Assembly (NCBI GenBank): GCA_022606425.2
Contig: JAHDVF020001039.1
Span: 105,302-169,301 of the forward strand
Reading direction: 5' to 3'
Source of the DNA: Lepidostoma basale
Taxonomy: Eukaryota; Arthropoda; Insecta; Trichoptera; Lepidostomatidae
DNA length: 64,000 nucleotides
In this document: positions 23,869 to 38,800 of the stretch, in pieces
Numbering within the stretch: position 1 is the first letter of the stretch
How the letters are laid out: each line of letters opens with the position of its first letter
Notes under the pieces: model-generated
Told to the model about the DNA's origin: nothing
The model's database searches: none
Seen by the model: the letters and a program-made list of their open reading frames with translations, nothing else
Program-made: the position numbers and the translations under genes

Positions 23869-26800
23869 TCATAGGACAGACTCCTCAACTACTGTACTGT
23901 CTTTTTCCCCAGCATCGTTCCCTATGTTGGCTTCATTTGACTTATTTCTCATTTGACACTGAGCGCAATCTTCGTGAAGTCCGTCATGACTGCCCAACAA
24001 ACTGTCATGTGATAAGGATTCACCTGTCATGGAGAAGTAATGAATATAAGGTGATATCAAAAGACATATGTGATCAAATAACACAAAAAATAATGATAAT
24101 ATGTAGCACCAGTGAAAAATGTTCAAGAAAGACACTGAGATAATTCTCAAGGATTATTTTCTTTTTTGGTTAGGCAACCTAGCCCTGCAGGTTGCACCAG
24201 TTATTATTTTTAATAATATCTGAAAAATCTATTCTGCTTTCCAAAATTCTTTCGAAAGAGTGTTTTCCTCGGGGAAATAAGAATACTCGATACCAATACA
24301 TACAAAACATAATTAATTTTAACCCTTATTGGATGATAGCTTTGTGTATAATATTTTATCAAAACTTAATTGAAAAAGATAAAGATGTCACTTTATATGC
24401 TAATCATGCTCCTAGCTAATGAAAATTTAGGCCAAAATATATACTAGTATGTACACAAGGTTACAAATATATACATTAGAGGTACCCATAATTAATGTTG
24501 TTTTTTTTTTATGCATCAACTTCAAAACAATTTCCTTCAGTCAGTTGAGCAGTAAGGATTTGTTTTGAAGTTTCTCGTGTAAGTGTCTACCTTTTTGTTA
24601 GCCCGAGGCTAAAAAAAATACCCTCAGTTTCCGTCTAACGACAAGGGAGAGACGTGTCCACTCGTACAACATTTGCAGAAATGTATGCTTTTTCAATAGC
24701 ATATGAAAAAAAAGTGGCAAAGGCTACGAAGAATATCTGTGAGATTTATGGTAACATATTAGATGTCAGGAAATGCCAACGAAGGTTAAAAAAATGTAAT
24801 CTGGTGATTTGAGTTTTGAGAATGAGCATCGAAGTGGAAAAAAACATTCAAGTGGATGAAGCAGCCCCGAAGACTGCAACCGAAGACAATTTGATTTTAC
24901 GAGAGGGCATTGGAGATTTTAAATAAAGGTAGACGAAGATGATAGATAATTTAGGAAATTATTTTGTACAAGCAATGTTCTATAAAGTTCAAGAAAAATT
25001 ATTTCGAAGTGCATCGAATAAAATGTTATTATGTATGGGTACCATTAATGCAAGGTATATTGTAAAATTGGGATGAAAATTTACCTTTTGATTTCAACGC
25101 TTCGTGGGTAATGATAATTTCACTTGTCAAGTATGCTTCTCTCTTGATTTGATCTCGGAGTTTCCTCGAGACGTCTGGGATGGCCCACTGAACTGTCATT
25201 ATGACGAAACTTACAATATTCTGCAAAAAGTTGTAACAATAAACATACATCGTGGAAATAATTACAATGAAAATAAAGATTGTGGTATAACAAAAAAATT
25301 GTACCTGAAATACAACGATGAAAGCCAACCGAGCAGCCAAGATATGCCAATAAATTTCTGGCCTTTTGTACTTACGATCAGCCCACGGTGGGTTCCGGTA
25401 TTCTGGATAACGACAGATCTATAAATAAAATCACATTTATTATCTACGTAAAATAATCTAATAAACTCATATAAATGTATTAAAAAGCAATTTCAATAGG
25501 AAAGCAATTGTATACTAACAGTGACGTTTCCGAATGTCGTATTTCTAGGTGCAATACCACTTTCAAAGTCTACAGTAGAAAAATGTGCCAAAGAATGATC
25601 CAAGAAACCCTCATCAGTCCCTTCTGGCCTCACAGTCATCATGTACACCAAGCGAGGAATGAAATTGGATGAAAATGCTATCATGAATGCCTGCAAAGTG
25701 TAATAGTATTGTTTATACGGATTTACAGAATTTAATAATAATAAAAATTATAGACTCTGGGATACATTAAAATATTCCGATTAGTTGTGGTTAATTAATT
25801 TGATAAGAAATTAATATTTTATGTAGGTAAAACTGCTAGAAATGTAAACGTAAGAGTAAAAGAACATCTCAGATGTCTAAATAGTAACGGTTTCTTTGAG
25901 TTCGCCAATCATCTATTAGAGACAAACCACACATATCTTAAAGATTCTGGCCTGAAAATGCTTCACAAAAATTCCCCGGGTCTAAAATTAGATAATTTGG
26001 AAGCATTAGAAATGAAGAAAGCCCTTAACAATAATCTTCCCTTAATTAATAATCAAACTAATCTTTCCCATAGTCCCATTCTAGCAATGTTCTCCATTGA
26101 AAATAATTTTAAATACTTCCATAAAAATAAAAAATTGAACTCCCCTGCCCGCCACTAAAATCTGAATCAGAAATTATCTGTATTTTTTCCCTAATGAGCA
26201 TGACTCATCGCCTTAACGGTCTGTTCGTCTCCACGCCCACTTTCTCCTACCCCCACTCTTCCTCCACTCCACATTATATTTATTTCTTCATAGTTTGTTC
26301 TCTGATTTTATATTTAGTTTATTCTCTCACCCTGACGAAGGTCCGGCGGGAGCGAAACTGGTTGGTGTTACCAAATAAAGTGGTGTTGATACAAATTACT
26401 AAAAGTGTATTATTACTTTATTTAATTAATATTTGTAAAGATTTAAAACAAATACACCACTAATATAAGTATTCTTTAGACAAAACTATACAAAAAGTAG
26501 CTTTAAAAAGTAATCAGTAAATAAACAATATATTGTGAGGTGGCCGTGAACGTAGGATTTTCCGCAATCATTAAGTCGAGCGTTGACTATTGTCCATATT
26601 GTTGAAAAATGCCGACCGGGGAGTCAAATAAATCCATACATGATGTGATATCATTGGAGCAGCAAAATAAAAAATATTTGATCACGCGAAATTTACATGA
26701 GGTATTTAAAGTTTTCGGCATAAGTTTTTCATAACCCCGAATATACAGATGCAATATTTAATTATATTGCACAAATTTTGTGGTGAGGTAAGTGAGGATA

Positions 26801-29800
26801 ACTTATCACATTGACAAGCTATATAAGAGTATAAGAGCAGATCAGCTACACTTTTGAGTAACGCTTAGAAGAATAAAATAACATCAAATGTTTTTGTGGA
26901 TATGGGTTTTTATGCGAACTTTCTTTGACTGAAATGAATTATAATGTAAAGTGTTAAAAATAATTTTGTATAGTTACATACTTATAACTACTGATGTAAC
27001 TCTTGTATTGTTCTTATCCGAAGATATTTTCTTATTATTTTAATGGGCTTCCATAAAATTCTTGGTCTTTTTAAAGTTTTGTCATTTATATCATTAAGAA
27101 CATAGTAAATTTAAGATGTGTAAATATTATATTTTACAGCGCCCTTGAGATGAGTAATTCATAAAAATGGCGCTCTATATATTATCCAATTTATTATTAT
27201 TATTATATGGTACTATGTGGGAAATCTGAGAAGCAGGTAAAGGAACTGTTTGTTAAAAAATATGATAATATAATTATTACGAAAGCGAAACTTGAATGCG
27301 AGGCAGACTATATTGTGATCAGCAAAGTCTTCTGCAATGGGTAGATTGTCTGTACCTAATCTCGAACAAATGTTGACGATCAAGCCTTCGTGATAATCTT
27401 CTAGCAGACCTCAATTGCATCGAGAATACGTCAGAGTTAAAATCAAGACTAAAAACGCACCATTTTAAATTATCCGATTCTGATGTAAATTTTGATCGAC
27501 TGCCTCAAGTGAAGCCCTTATATTAAATTTATTTTTTACTAGTTCATAAAATGGAGCATTTTTTACAGCGCCCTTGAGATGATTAATTGAAGGCTGGTTA
27601 TTTCAAAGATGCCAAGTGGTTTAAACATAAAACAAAGAAAAGAAAAAACTGTTTTTTTGTAACATATGTCATGTAACACGGGTGACATCTTTAGGGCAAA
27701 GTTTGAACTACACTATATTACTCAATCACTTTGCACCGTTGCACAGAGATTGGCTTCTATGTTTAACACCAATTGGAATCAAAAACTCATTTCTAATTTT
27801 TGATACTTTTGTAACGATAAGCCCTCAATGGCCCAAAAATGGCACTTTATAAATCATCCAATTAATTATTATTAAATTCCAATTTATGGGTATTACATAC
27901 ACTTTTATATTGCATAATATTATAATAAAACATATTGTATGATCTATAATATAAATATTTTTTTTTACTTACATTAGTAACTACAGATATGCGACCCAAA
28001 ATATCCATAATGCTGTACCACACGCCTATGTTCCGCACCCGACCTGGCACGGGCCGGCGATAATATTTGAGGTACTTCTTGGCATCCAACCGCATTTCGA
28101 ATATATTGTTTATCAAAGCAAATAGTGGAGCCAGGGGAAAAGCAGACACAAATAGTGTAACAAATCCATACTGCAAAACTGTAAATAAAATACATACATG
28201 AGTAGTTATAATTATAAAGTCTGTTCCTTGAATGTTGCCATAACTAAAATTCCTTTAAAACATGTGATAATTGAATTTTTTATTAAAAACAAGAATTGTT
28301 CCACCAGACATTGTAGATTGAAATGATTGCCAAAATTGGGGTTACCTGATATGGCAAAAGAATAAGATTAAAGCAAATGATAAGTGTAACCTTTTTCTTT
28401 AATAAGCTTAAAGATGATTGATTTAATTTATTCATCAACATGATAACGTAAAAATTAGATAGTTCAGAATTAAAAAAATAATAACAACATTTAATTTCTA
28501 ATACAATACAATATCAAATATCTTCTAGAATGCAAATTTTAAAAACAATTGTATAAAAGGGTCATTAAAATGGTTTGGACACATGGATAGAATGAATGAA
28601 GAAATAATGACACAGAAAGTATATGTTAACGATGTAAACAGAACAAGAAATAGAGTAAAACGTGGCATGATCAAATTAATCAAATATTAAATGTCAGCCA
28701 CACGAGTAGGAGAAATCAATGTGCGTGCATGATACGATGTATGAATGTTGAGGATTCGAGAGCAGTATGTCAAGAACTGTGTGGTGGTCCATTCTTTCTG
28801 CACACTCTTTTGCCAGGATGGTGTAATGGTTAGTTAATTAGTTAGTTATTCATTATACATATAAAGAACTATTTTTAAGATTTTCTAATTTATTCTCAAA
28901 ATATGCCACTCATACACATTCCTGCATGCAAGTATTTTAGTGCCAGTATTGAAAAAAAAAAAAAAATAGTACAATATCAACATAATTTTCCAGCTAATGA
29001 AGGGTTCAATCCATTGGTTCTTAACACATTGTTTGCATTATTTTTGCGTTTTGGAAACCTGATGCTGCGGCAGTGTGCAGTTTTTGCATTTTGGTTATCT
29101 TCAACTTCATATACAAAAAACACTTCTTAAACTTATAATTTCTTCTGTAATGTTTGCTTTGCTGTGCAGCGGATAGGTGTCACTATTATAAAAAAAAATT
29201 ATCGATTCTTTTCTGGTTCAAAACATTGCTAAAAGTCATCATTATTTTTAAGAAAGTATTTTAAATTAATTTTAAACATAACACAGGCAAGACAAGACAA
29301 CAGGTGGTATTTATTTCTTTGTTGAAATTTTTTATTAAATACAAAGATCATTGACCTTTACTTTAGTTATTTAGGGGGAATGGAAAAAGAATAAGGATGT
29401 AATATTACATTATTATTCTTTTTTTTCTTCGAATATTTCACATGGTTTATAAATGAATACATAAACTTTTTTGGGAATACTCTGCTGCGCCTGGTGGCCA
29501 CTGTGGCCATTGATATTGAAAAATTTATTAAAATATGTTAAATACTTTTGTATATTTTTATAATGACGGATCTACCGTGTGAAGTGATAGGTCAAGTAAA
29601 CAAGGCTGCGGTCATTTCAGGATGTTTGAAGAATTCAATTTGGAAAAAAACCCTGACATGAAGATTAGCAGCAAAGTGAGAATTTATAAGACTTGTGTGC
29701 GACCCATCATGACATATGGGATCGAGTGCAGGGCGGACACCACAATCACCAAAAACACGCTCAGAGTGTCAGAAATGAAGACGCTCAGAAACACATCTGG

Positions 29801-32800
29801 CAAGACACCATGAGATAGTATAAGGAATTCAAAGAAAAGGGAGATATGTGAGGTCGAGGAAGGTGGGGAAGGCAAAGGAGAAGATACTGGTATGCACACG
29901 CGAGGAGAATGGATCCATCCAGACTCCCTGCCATTGTGTTGCATGGCCAACCCTAAGGTAGGCGACCCTTGGGCAGACCACCAAAGACATGAATCAAAAA
30001 TTGGGAATCGACCTCGCAGGAGGCCAATTCCTCTTAAGAAATAGCCCACAAGGCCTACACTAAGAAGAAGAAGAAATACTTTTTAAGTTTTAAGCAAATT
30101 GCAATATTTTAGTAATAACACCTCCATAAGGAAAGTGTTAACATTACCCTCCTCTCCTTCCCCCTCACGCCACGCACTACAGTTTATCCTAAAAATAATT
30201 AACTAACTAACCATCACGCTGTCTCCCTGTAGGGGTAGGTAGAAAGATTGGACTGCCACACTTTTTTTTCCTGACATATTTCTCTCGCTTCCTCAACATT
30301 CATACATCGTGTCATGCACGCGCGTCAATTTCTCTGACTCCTCACATGGCTGACATTCAATATTTTATTTATTTTATTTATTTCAGTTTATCCTTATATG
30401 CATATATCTTCTTCTTCTTCTTCTTCTTCCCTTTTTGTAGACTCAGGAGTCTGTTATTTCAGGCGGGTCCTCTTGAGATGCTGAACTCCAGCTTTCTCTC
30501 CACCGTTTCGGGGGTCTTCCTGGTCGGCGTTGTCCGTTTGGCGTTCCATGGAGAGCTATGTGTGGTATTCTATTTGAGCTCATCCTTTCTACGTGTTCAT
30601 GCCAGTATCGCCGTCTTTGACGTCCCCATCTGACCACATCTTCGACCTCGCAGATTTCTCGGATTGCTGTATTCCTAACTCGATCACGTAGGGTCTTGCC
30701 AGCTATAGCGCGGAGCGTTTTCATCTCGGTTGTCCTGAGCATGCTCTTTGTCTTGACAGTATCTGCCCTCGATTCAATGCCATATGTGAGGATTGGTCGC
30801 ACACAGGTCTTGTAGATGCGTACCTTGCTGTCAGTCCTCATGTCCCTGTTTCTCCATATGACATCTTTCAGGCAGCCTGCAACTGCTGCAGCCCTATCCA
30901 CCTGTGACCTTACTTCTCTGGGGAGGTCATTAGAGCTGGTTACTTATATATCATTACTTAAATTATTTTTCTCTAATTGTTTAATTTGTAATAAGGTTAT
31001 ATCCATAGATTTCTCATGTTTTATTTTATGGCCACTTAATTTTGATGCTATGCCAATTTTTCTTTTATCAATATAGTGCTATGAATTTTCTCATAATCAA
31101 ACTTTATTTCTAAAAGGTTAAGAATCACTGGTTTCATCCAGCGATGTAAAATAAAAAATCTTCTATGAATGTTACATAAAAATATGTACTTTTGATCAGT
31201 AGTTTTATTTTTAGATCGCCGCATGTAAAGATAAATAAGAAACAATGTTTACTTTTAAATAGACAAGCTGAGCTAGCCTATCAACTTGGAGTGTAATATA
31301 TAATTATGATTTATTAAAATCACGCGAGACTGATAACATTGTTTTTTCAACATTAAGATGATATTCATTACAAGTGGGGGGCATTTTGTATAAAATATTC
31401 AGATTCAATTTTAAAAAATACTTTTATTATTATTCATTTTTAGATAAAACATTTTTTTTTACTAATCTAAACAAATGCATTTTTGGCAAGCTTATAAAAT
31501 TGTTATACATTAAAATTAATATATATTTTTTTGCAAATATCTTAACTGCATTCTAAACTGTTTTCAAAAGCTTTGAAAAAGTGGAATAATAGCTATGCAA
31601 GTATTCATTTAAGAATTTAGATGCTAAAATTGAACACTTGTTAATGCCTACCAAACATTTGAAAAATTGTTTTTTACATATTATTTATTTGTAATTGCCG
31701 TGATGAAAATATGTATATATATTTTATATATTAAATACTCAATTACAAAACAAAATTTATTTCAAAACAAAAACGTTAAATGTAATAAAATAATTAATAA
31801 CTATATCAAGTAGATTACAAGTACAGATGTTTTTATCCTAAAATAAATTTAAATTAAACTTACTCATTTCAAGATATTCGTCAAAAAGTCCTCGCGGCCC
31901 CCACTCTAGCAACTTGTAGTCCTCAGTCCACTGGTTGCAGCAGATAATAGCCTCATCAATGTCCGTCTTTGATATGCCTGTTTTCACCTGAAGAATCAAA
32001 ACCCAAGTTTTGTATATAAACACAAGTCCTAATTTATTAGATAAGCTCTCACATGAAGCACTTACTTTTGCCATGTGACTTTTGAAAATAAATGAAACAC
32101 TTAAATATTTTGTTAAACTACCAAATGATTTCGCTCTAAACAGAGCTTCACCAGGGTTGCTCCAACACATTTGTTACCCTGATGAAGCTCCACTTGGAGC
32201 GAAACCGGTTGGTAGTTTAAAATAAAGTAAAGTTTAAGCAAAATATTTAAGTGAATCAATATATGTATTTAAATGAACAATATGTACAATCAAGTTAAAA
32301 GGAAATGCATTTTCATTATTGACGTTAATTGATATTAATCATTTTAATATGATTATGATAATGTCAAGTAGGAAATCATATTGATATTAATTAATTAATT
32401 ACACTTGGTGAAACTTCCCTTACTGATACACTGCTCTATAAATATATTATAGTAAATTTTTGGTATTCCTCCATTAATTAAAACACAGAGTTAAATAAAT
32501 TAAATTATTGGATATTACATGCTACCGGTCTTGTTCTGTGGTATGGAAACATGAACCTTGAAAAAAGCTATCACCAAAAAGCTGAATGTGGATATGTCAT
32601 AGAATGTTAAAAATATCATGGACAGAAAGGTTACGAATGAGGAAATGTAGCAAATGAAGAAAGAAAAATAAATGGGCATACGCAGGAAACTGTAATACTT
32701 CAGACACGTTATGAGGAATTATAAATACAAATGGCCACAACTGAATATCCGAGGTAAATTTGAAGGAAAACAAAGTGTCGGGAGAAGAATAAAATCCTGG

Positions 32801-35800
32801 CTAGAAAACCTTTGAGAATGATTCAGTTACAGCACAACATCCCTGTTTTAGATGCTGTATCCTCGTAGTCTTCTAATATAAAAAAAGAGCTTGATGGAAT
32901 TCGAACCAGAAACCGCCCCGGCCAGCGGAATGGAGAAGGTGCTATTGAAAGTAGTGTCAAAATTTCTAATATATAAGCAACGGTGAAATTTTTAAGGCAT
33001 TTTTCTTTTAATTGGCTGATTATTGTGTTTTCTTACTGTAACTAATGACGATTCTTAGGGGGTACTACAATCTAACAAAATCATATCCAAGTCGAGACCT
33101 CCACTTGTTAATGAAGATGAAAAAATAATTACCATGAATGTATTGACCCATTTCCTAAGAAATGGTATCAACATCTCCAATACGGATGTTAGTGCTTGTT
33201 TTCCAATCATGATGATGGCCAACTGGATGAAGAGTTCCAAGAAACAACCACCTGGACTGCACTGCAAAGAAATAAATAAATAAAAAAATTGTTTAAACAG
33301 AAAACAGTAAATGTAACATAGCGTTAGCCTTTGAGGAATGATTTATAATTCTTGGACTTGAATCTTCTGGCTTACAAGGGTTCAGCTCTTGTGTCTACTC
33401 CTCTTATGTCTGATGGGTTGTTGGTTTATGTAGGCGCTTAATTTGTATGGCCTGGAGTGTTCTTTTGAAGGAAGGTCGATTTTGTGCGCCTGTGGGGCCT
33501 AGAGGTGTTTGGCTCGTAATTTGAGGTCATTTATTGTGGGGTTAGGATATGAAGGGAGTCCTTTGTAAAAACGTTTGGCAAGTTTCTGAATAAATTCATC
33601 TATCACCAGGAAAATTATAGTTCATTTAAATTTATTTTATACCAAAAAAATACTGTACATAAGGCGATAATAATTAATAATAATGATAAAAAAAATATGT
33701 TGATAAAGCACTCACTTCTTCTTGCCGGAATCCAAAAATCCTGTTGTACTTTGATGGATAGCCGACAAATTTACCTTTCAAAAAGGCTATATAAAATATG
33801 GAGGAATAGTAGTTAACAAATTGAAAGAGGTATATTTTTAATGTAAGACTATCGTCGAACTCAGTCTGTGTTCTCAGTAGCTCCATTTCAGTCAGGTACA
33901 CTGCGAGGCGGTCATATACTAAGTTAAGGATTGTTATAGAAAACAAATTCATTACTGCAGCACTACAAGGCATTAGCAGGCTCTTGTAGGCCATGTCTTC
34001 AGATTCTCCCAAGAAACTGTTGGAAGTCAGTTGAGACATTCTGTAAATAACTACTCCAAATACTGCTCCAAGTGCTAGAGATATCTGAAACAAAAAAAGT
34101 TTAATTTGTTTATCAAGTAATATATAAAATTCTTTGTTTTTAAGTACATTCCTTTATATAGTATCATATCACATTTTGTTGAATTGCTCTTTACATCATT
34201 ACAGCGCGAGCCAAACCAATATAAAGGGTATAGCTATCATACTGATTCTCATGACATGTGATAGGTAGCGAATCTATCGCCATTTTATTGTCACATTATT
34301 GACAGTGTGACAAACACACTGCCATCGCCAGGAATCGAACCTGTGACCTTCGGTGTGGCAGTCAAAGTACTTACCACTTGGCCACGAAGGTCATCGTGGT
34401 GAGTACTTCATAAAAAAAAAACTTTCATGGAATAACATGTACTTGTAAAGTTGAATGACACTTTTGATAATAATAATAATAATGATAATAATATGTAGAC
34501 TGAAAGGGTGTTAGTAAAAGCGCTCTCTGTGAAAATTTAGTAAATAAAAATTATTTGATACCTAAAATGAACAATTATGGGTGTATTTTTCTAATGATAA
34601 TTTTTTTTAATGCTTACCAAAAACAGAACTACAGAGAAACTCAACAGTGTGAATGGGAGACGCATCCTCCAAAATGGAACAGTTGGTTCTATGACGTGAG
34701 TCACTACGTTGAGTTTCCTTTTCTTGGCATTGGTCAATTTGGCTAAATACTGTGGTCGGGGGTGCTCTGCAGCCAAATCCAATCCGGTCAAACCCCATCT
34801 ATGTACAATATTTGCAGAGTATCGTTTCCACAGTTCTAAATACAAAGTTCCTATAATAAAAAATAATAATTAATTAATAATTGAGACTGTACCCTGTGAC
34901 AAATGGATGATGCAGATGACTTAAATAGATGTTGAATTGCAAGTCAATAATTAAAAATTTATTAACCTCAATTAAAAATATACATACCCCAAAAGGACAT
35001 AAATACGGCGAACACAATTGTAAAATTATTATCAAAAAGGTAAGTCACTCTGGCTTGTACACAAGTTTCTTCGAGTTTCCAGTAATCGCAGTACGCATCA
35101 CACTGAGGACACATTGTTATATTCAGAGCTTTGTTACAAATATCATTACTGAAAACAATTTAAATATGCTGGATTAGTAAAGTAAAAATTATGGACTAAG
35201 ACAAAATGTCTAAATAAAGACAAAAGTGGAAGTAGTTAAAAAACATCGTTTTATTTCATTATTATTTAAGACAAAATGTGATTAACAACCTGGTTGCATA
35301 ATACACAGATTTTTGTGAGTGTGGGTCTAAGCTGTTTTCATGGACAGTTCCCTAACAAGGACAAAGTGAGCATACAGGTCTTGTTCTGCCGTAGTGGTAA
35401 CATTACATACTCGTATATAAAAATATATTTATAATGGTTATGTTCTAGTATTTTCAATTATCTATATAACACAATACCAACCTGAGAGTATTAGATGGCA
35501 ATGTTATAAGTCCGTAGGCAAAACAAATTATTCCAACGATAGAGGAAGGAATTAACATGTGTGTATAAAAACCAAGCCAGGTAAAATATAGAGCAAATTT
35601 AACACCGAAATAATCCTTAATATTATCAATTGGTTGATAGTTAATCCATTTGCTAACTTGCGCCCACTGCTCAAAGAGTAGGTTCCTTTGAGTCCCCTTT
35701 TCTAAATGGTCTCCCTGATAAGAAAAAAAAAAAAAATTGCATACCAAATAATTAAGATAAAACATGTATCTATAAACAGATCAAAAATTCATATTAAATA

Positions 35801-38800
35801 GAAGTTAAATGAAGTTATACATACATCGTGTAAAGGGTAGGCAGCGCTGTACACACCAAGAGACAACAGTCGTTGGATTCCAATATCAAACACTGCCTCA
35901 TGGTCATTATTAAATCTTTTCCTTTCCAAAATAAATCCTACAACACTTATCCTGGTTGCTTGAGAGAAAAAGTCTGGTCTGTCAACATCAAACCTAAAAT
36001 ATACAAATAAATTAATAATATTGAAATACTTTTTTTTAAATGTGTACATATATTAAAAATATTTCCTAGGACATGGCAATGTCAGCACTAAAAATTAATA
36101 CTAATACCTAAATTTTTACTTTTATATATAAAAAAAAAAATAATGGTGTAATTTCATTATGAAGTATAACACTGTTTTTTCTGCTTTAGAGTTAATTTTT
36201 CTTCACATGTTTAAAAAATACAATAAGTTCATCACCTGAAATTAATATGTTAAAAAAATTGTTATGATATAACCTTTTATTATATCATTTTCCCAGTGAC
36301 AAAGCGAATATCTTCAAAACATGTTAAAAAAAAACAATATTTTTGATACAAAATTTCTTTATTATAATATATTTAGTGGGCTTCCACTTGTGTTTAACGT
36401 CAACCGGTTTCGGCAGCTTGCTGCCATCTTCTGGTCTGATGTCCGATGATCAGAGGTCTGATGTCTGAGTCCATCTTCTGGTTCCAGAAGATGGCAGCAA
36501 GCTGCCGAAACCGGTCGACGTTTAACACAAGTGGAAGAAAATATATAATAATAAAGAAATTTTGTAAATATATATTTTTTTCATTATTTAAAATGAACTT
36601 CTACCATCAATTAAAAATAAATAAATAAATTAAGAAAAATAAATCGAAAAAGTCGTTTCAACTAATAAAAAATAAACTTATATTTTTTTTAATGCAGAGT
36701 ACGTTAATATCTAGATTATTATAAGCAAATCAAATAGTTATTTATTTAAAATATTATTCATATTATAATATATACTATCAGCAGACGCAACATAGAGTAA
36801 TGAACGGTTCATTACTGGTATAATCATATAATAAACATTTATTGTTTATAAATTATCTTTGACAAGGAATATATATTATAAAAGAATCCATTGTCACAAT
36901 ATAGAAATGAAATCACTGCATAAACTTCAAGATCCGCATATATGCTAATAGTGTTTAAACGACTAAACAAATAAAGATTGCATAAATCAATGTTATCAAA
37001 TTTAGAGTTATTCAATTCATACAATAGGTACAAATTAAGTGTTGGTACTTATGACATAAGTAAAATAATAGTGCTATTGAACTTTCAATAAATCTTATCA
37101 GGCCTACTACCATGGTTCAGTAATTTATTGAAGGTCAATAGTCAAGAATATGGAGTGTTTAAACTGAATATTAGATGTGGGAGTAAAATTGACGACACGA
37201 AATAGAAAATAAAATCATTAGTTCCGACTGACTTCATTTGCATAACACATGTAAGTATAATAATAGATCAACATGAGAAAAATGGCGATGATTAGTATAA
37301 AGAATAATTCATGAATCAACGGAAACATAATGTATTATTCAAGGAAATTTGACTCACAGATAGTTTTTATCTCGGCTGAATTCTGCAGTCAACTCGTGTT
37401 GTCTTTCGGGGAAATACTTGGGATCCAACCTAATAGATCCTAAAAGCTTACCAAGCCTAGATTTTACAACGTCTACAAAGTCTTCAGGATCTAACACGTA
37501 CTCCTGACCAGGAATCTTAAATGGAATAAATATATTTGAAATTATAAAACATCTACTGTAACAATAATATTAGATTAAAATTAAATAAGTTACGAGACAG
37601 TTGATAAAAGTGGTGGCAGGTTCCAATTTCTCTTAAAAAGAAAAATGTTTGATGCATGGATACTGCCTATCCTAAACATATAGTCTAGAGACAACCACCA
37701 TAACTGAAGTGTCCATAAACTAAAAAGCACACAATGATCCATGGAGAGGCAAATGTTCGGGGTGAGTTTCCAAGACAAAATAAGAAATGAAGAAATAAGA
37801 CGTCAGACCAAAGTTGCCGACATCATGGATCGTAGAGTTAAATTAAAGTGGCAATGCGCTGGACACATAGCAAGACAGGCAATACCCGATGGACATTCAG
37901 AATACTTCAGTGGAGACCTTGGACAAAAAAAAAGAGTGTCGGGAGGTCACCTAAAAGATCGACTGACGATATTGCCCGAATAGCTGGAACAATCTGGATG
38001 CGGAAGGAACAAGACAGAGACAAATGGAAGAAAATGAAAAAGGTCTATATACAGTACAGCAGTGGAGGGAACAAGGCTGAAGAAGAAAGGTGGTACCTGT
38101 TTAATTGGCATTTTGATTTTCATGATTTCGCTGTATCGGCACAGAACTTCTCTGGGAGCGTGTATTTTAACAAAGTGAAACTTTTGCTGATTTTCTTCCT
38201 TTTCCAAGAGTAATCCTTCATCTCGCAGATTCTGTTCAAAAGTCGCCCTCTTCGAGGCACGGAAGGCATTATTAGCGTCTGCAGGCGAGTAAGCCAGCAC
38301 AAAGTCGACGACCTTTTCTCCATCCTTAAATTTTCTCCAAGTCTATAAATAACCAGGTAGATCATATTATTAACTTCATTATAATGTACAAATAAAATTT
38401 TACATTAAAAATTATTCACAACCGGTATTTTTGTTGCACCGCATAACCTAAAAATAATGGCAAAGAAAAACAAAAAAGTTTAAGGCGGATATAACAATGT
38501 TACGTCATTTTTCAATACACAATAACATAAAATAGATTTTTTTAATAATATATAGAAGTTATATGTCATAAACTTAATATAATAAGAATAATATAAGATA
38601 TATGTAGGAGTAAACATTATACACAGAGAAGAGATATTACTCACTTTCATGGTACCAGAAATATTACAGGACTAATTATTATTTGCCGTGAGAAAATTTA
38701 TTTGCATAAGCAAAGTGTATTTTTTTGTTGGTAACTTATTCCACAGTACCTACTGGGAAACTGGCATTGACGCTATAATAAAAAGATAACACCAATGTCT

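Noticed and set aside
33290..33640. Possible exon or gene remnant in a more GC-rich intron stretch
   Set aside because: No frame with recognisable similarity and no repeat borders.
34300..34395. Functional tRNA gene
   Set aside because: A and B boxes are present but the acceptor stem does not pair; better explained as a SINE head. The same holds for 10230-10345 and 17525-17625.
37741..38213. 121-codon plus-strand gene
   Set aside because: It is a LINE tail followed by antisense of anoctamin exon 2.
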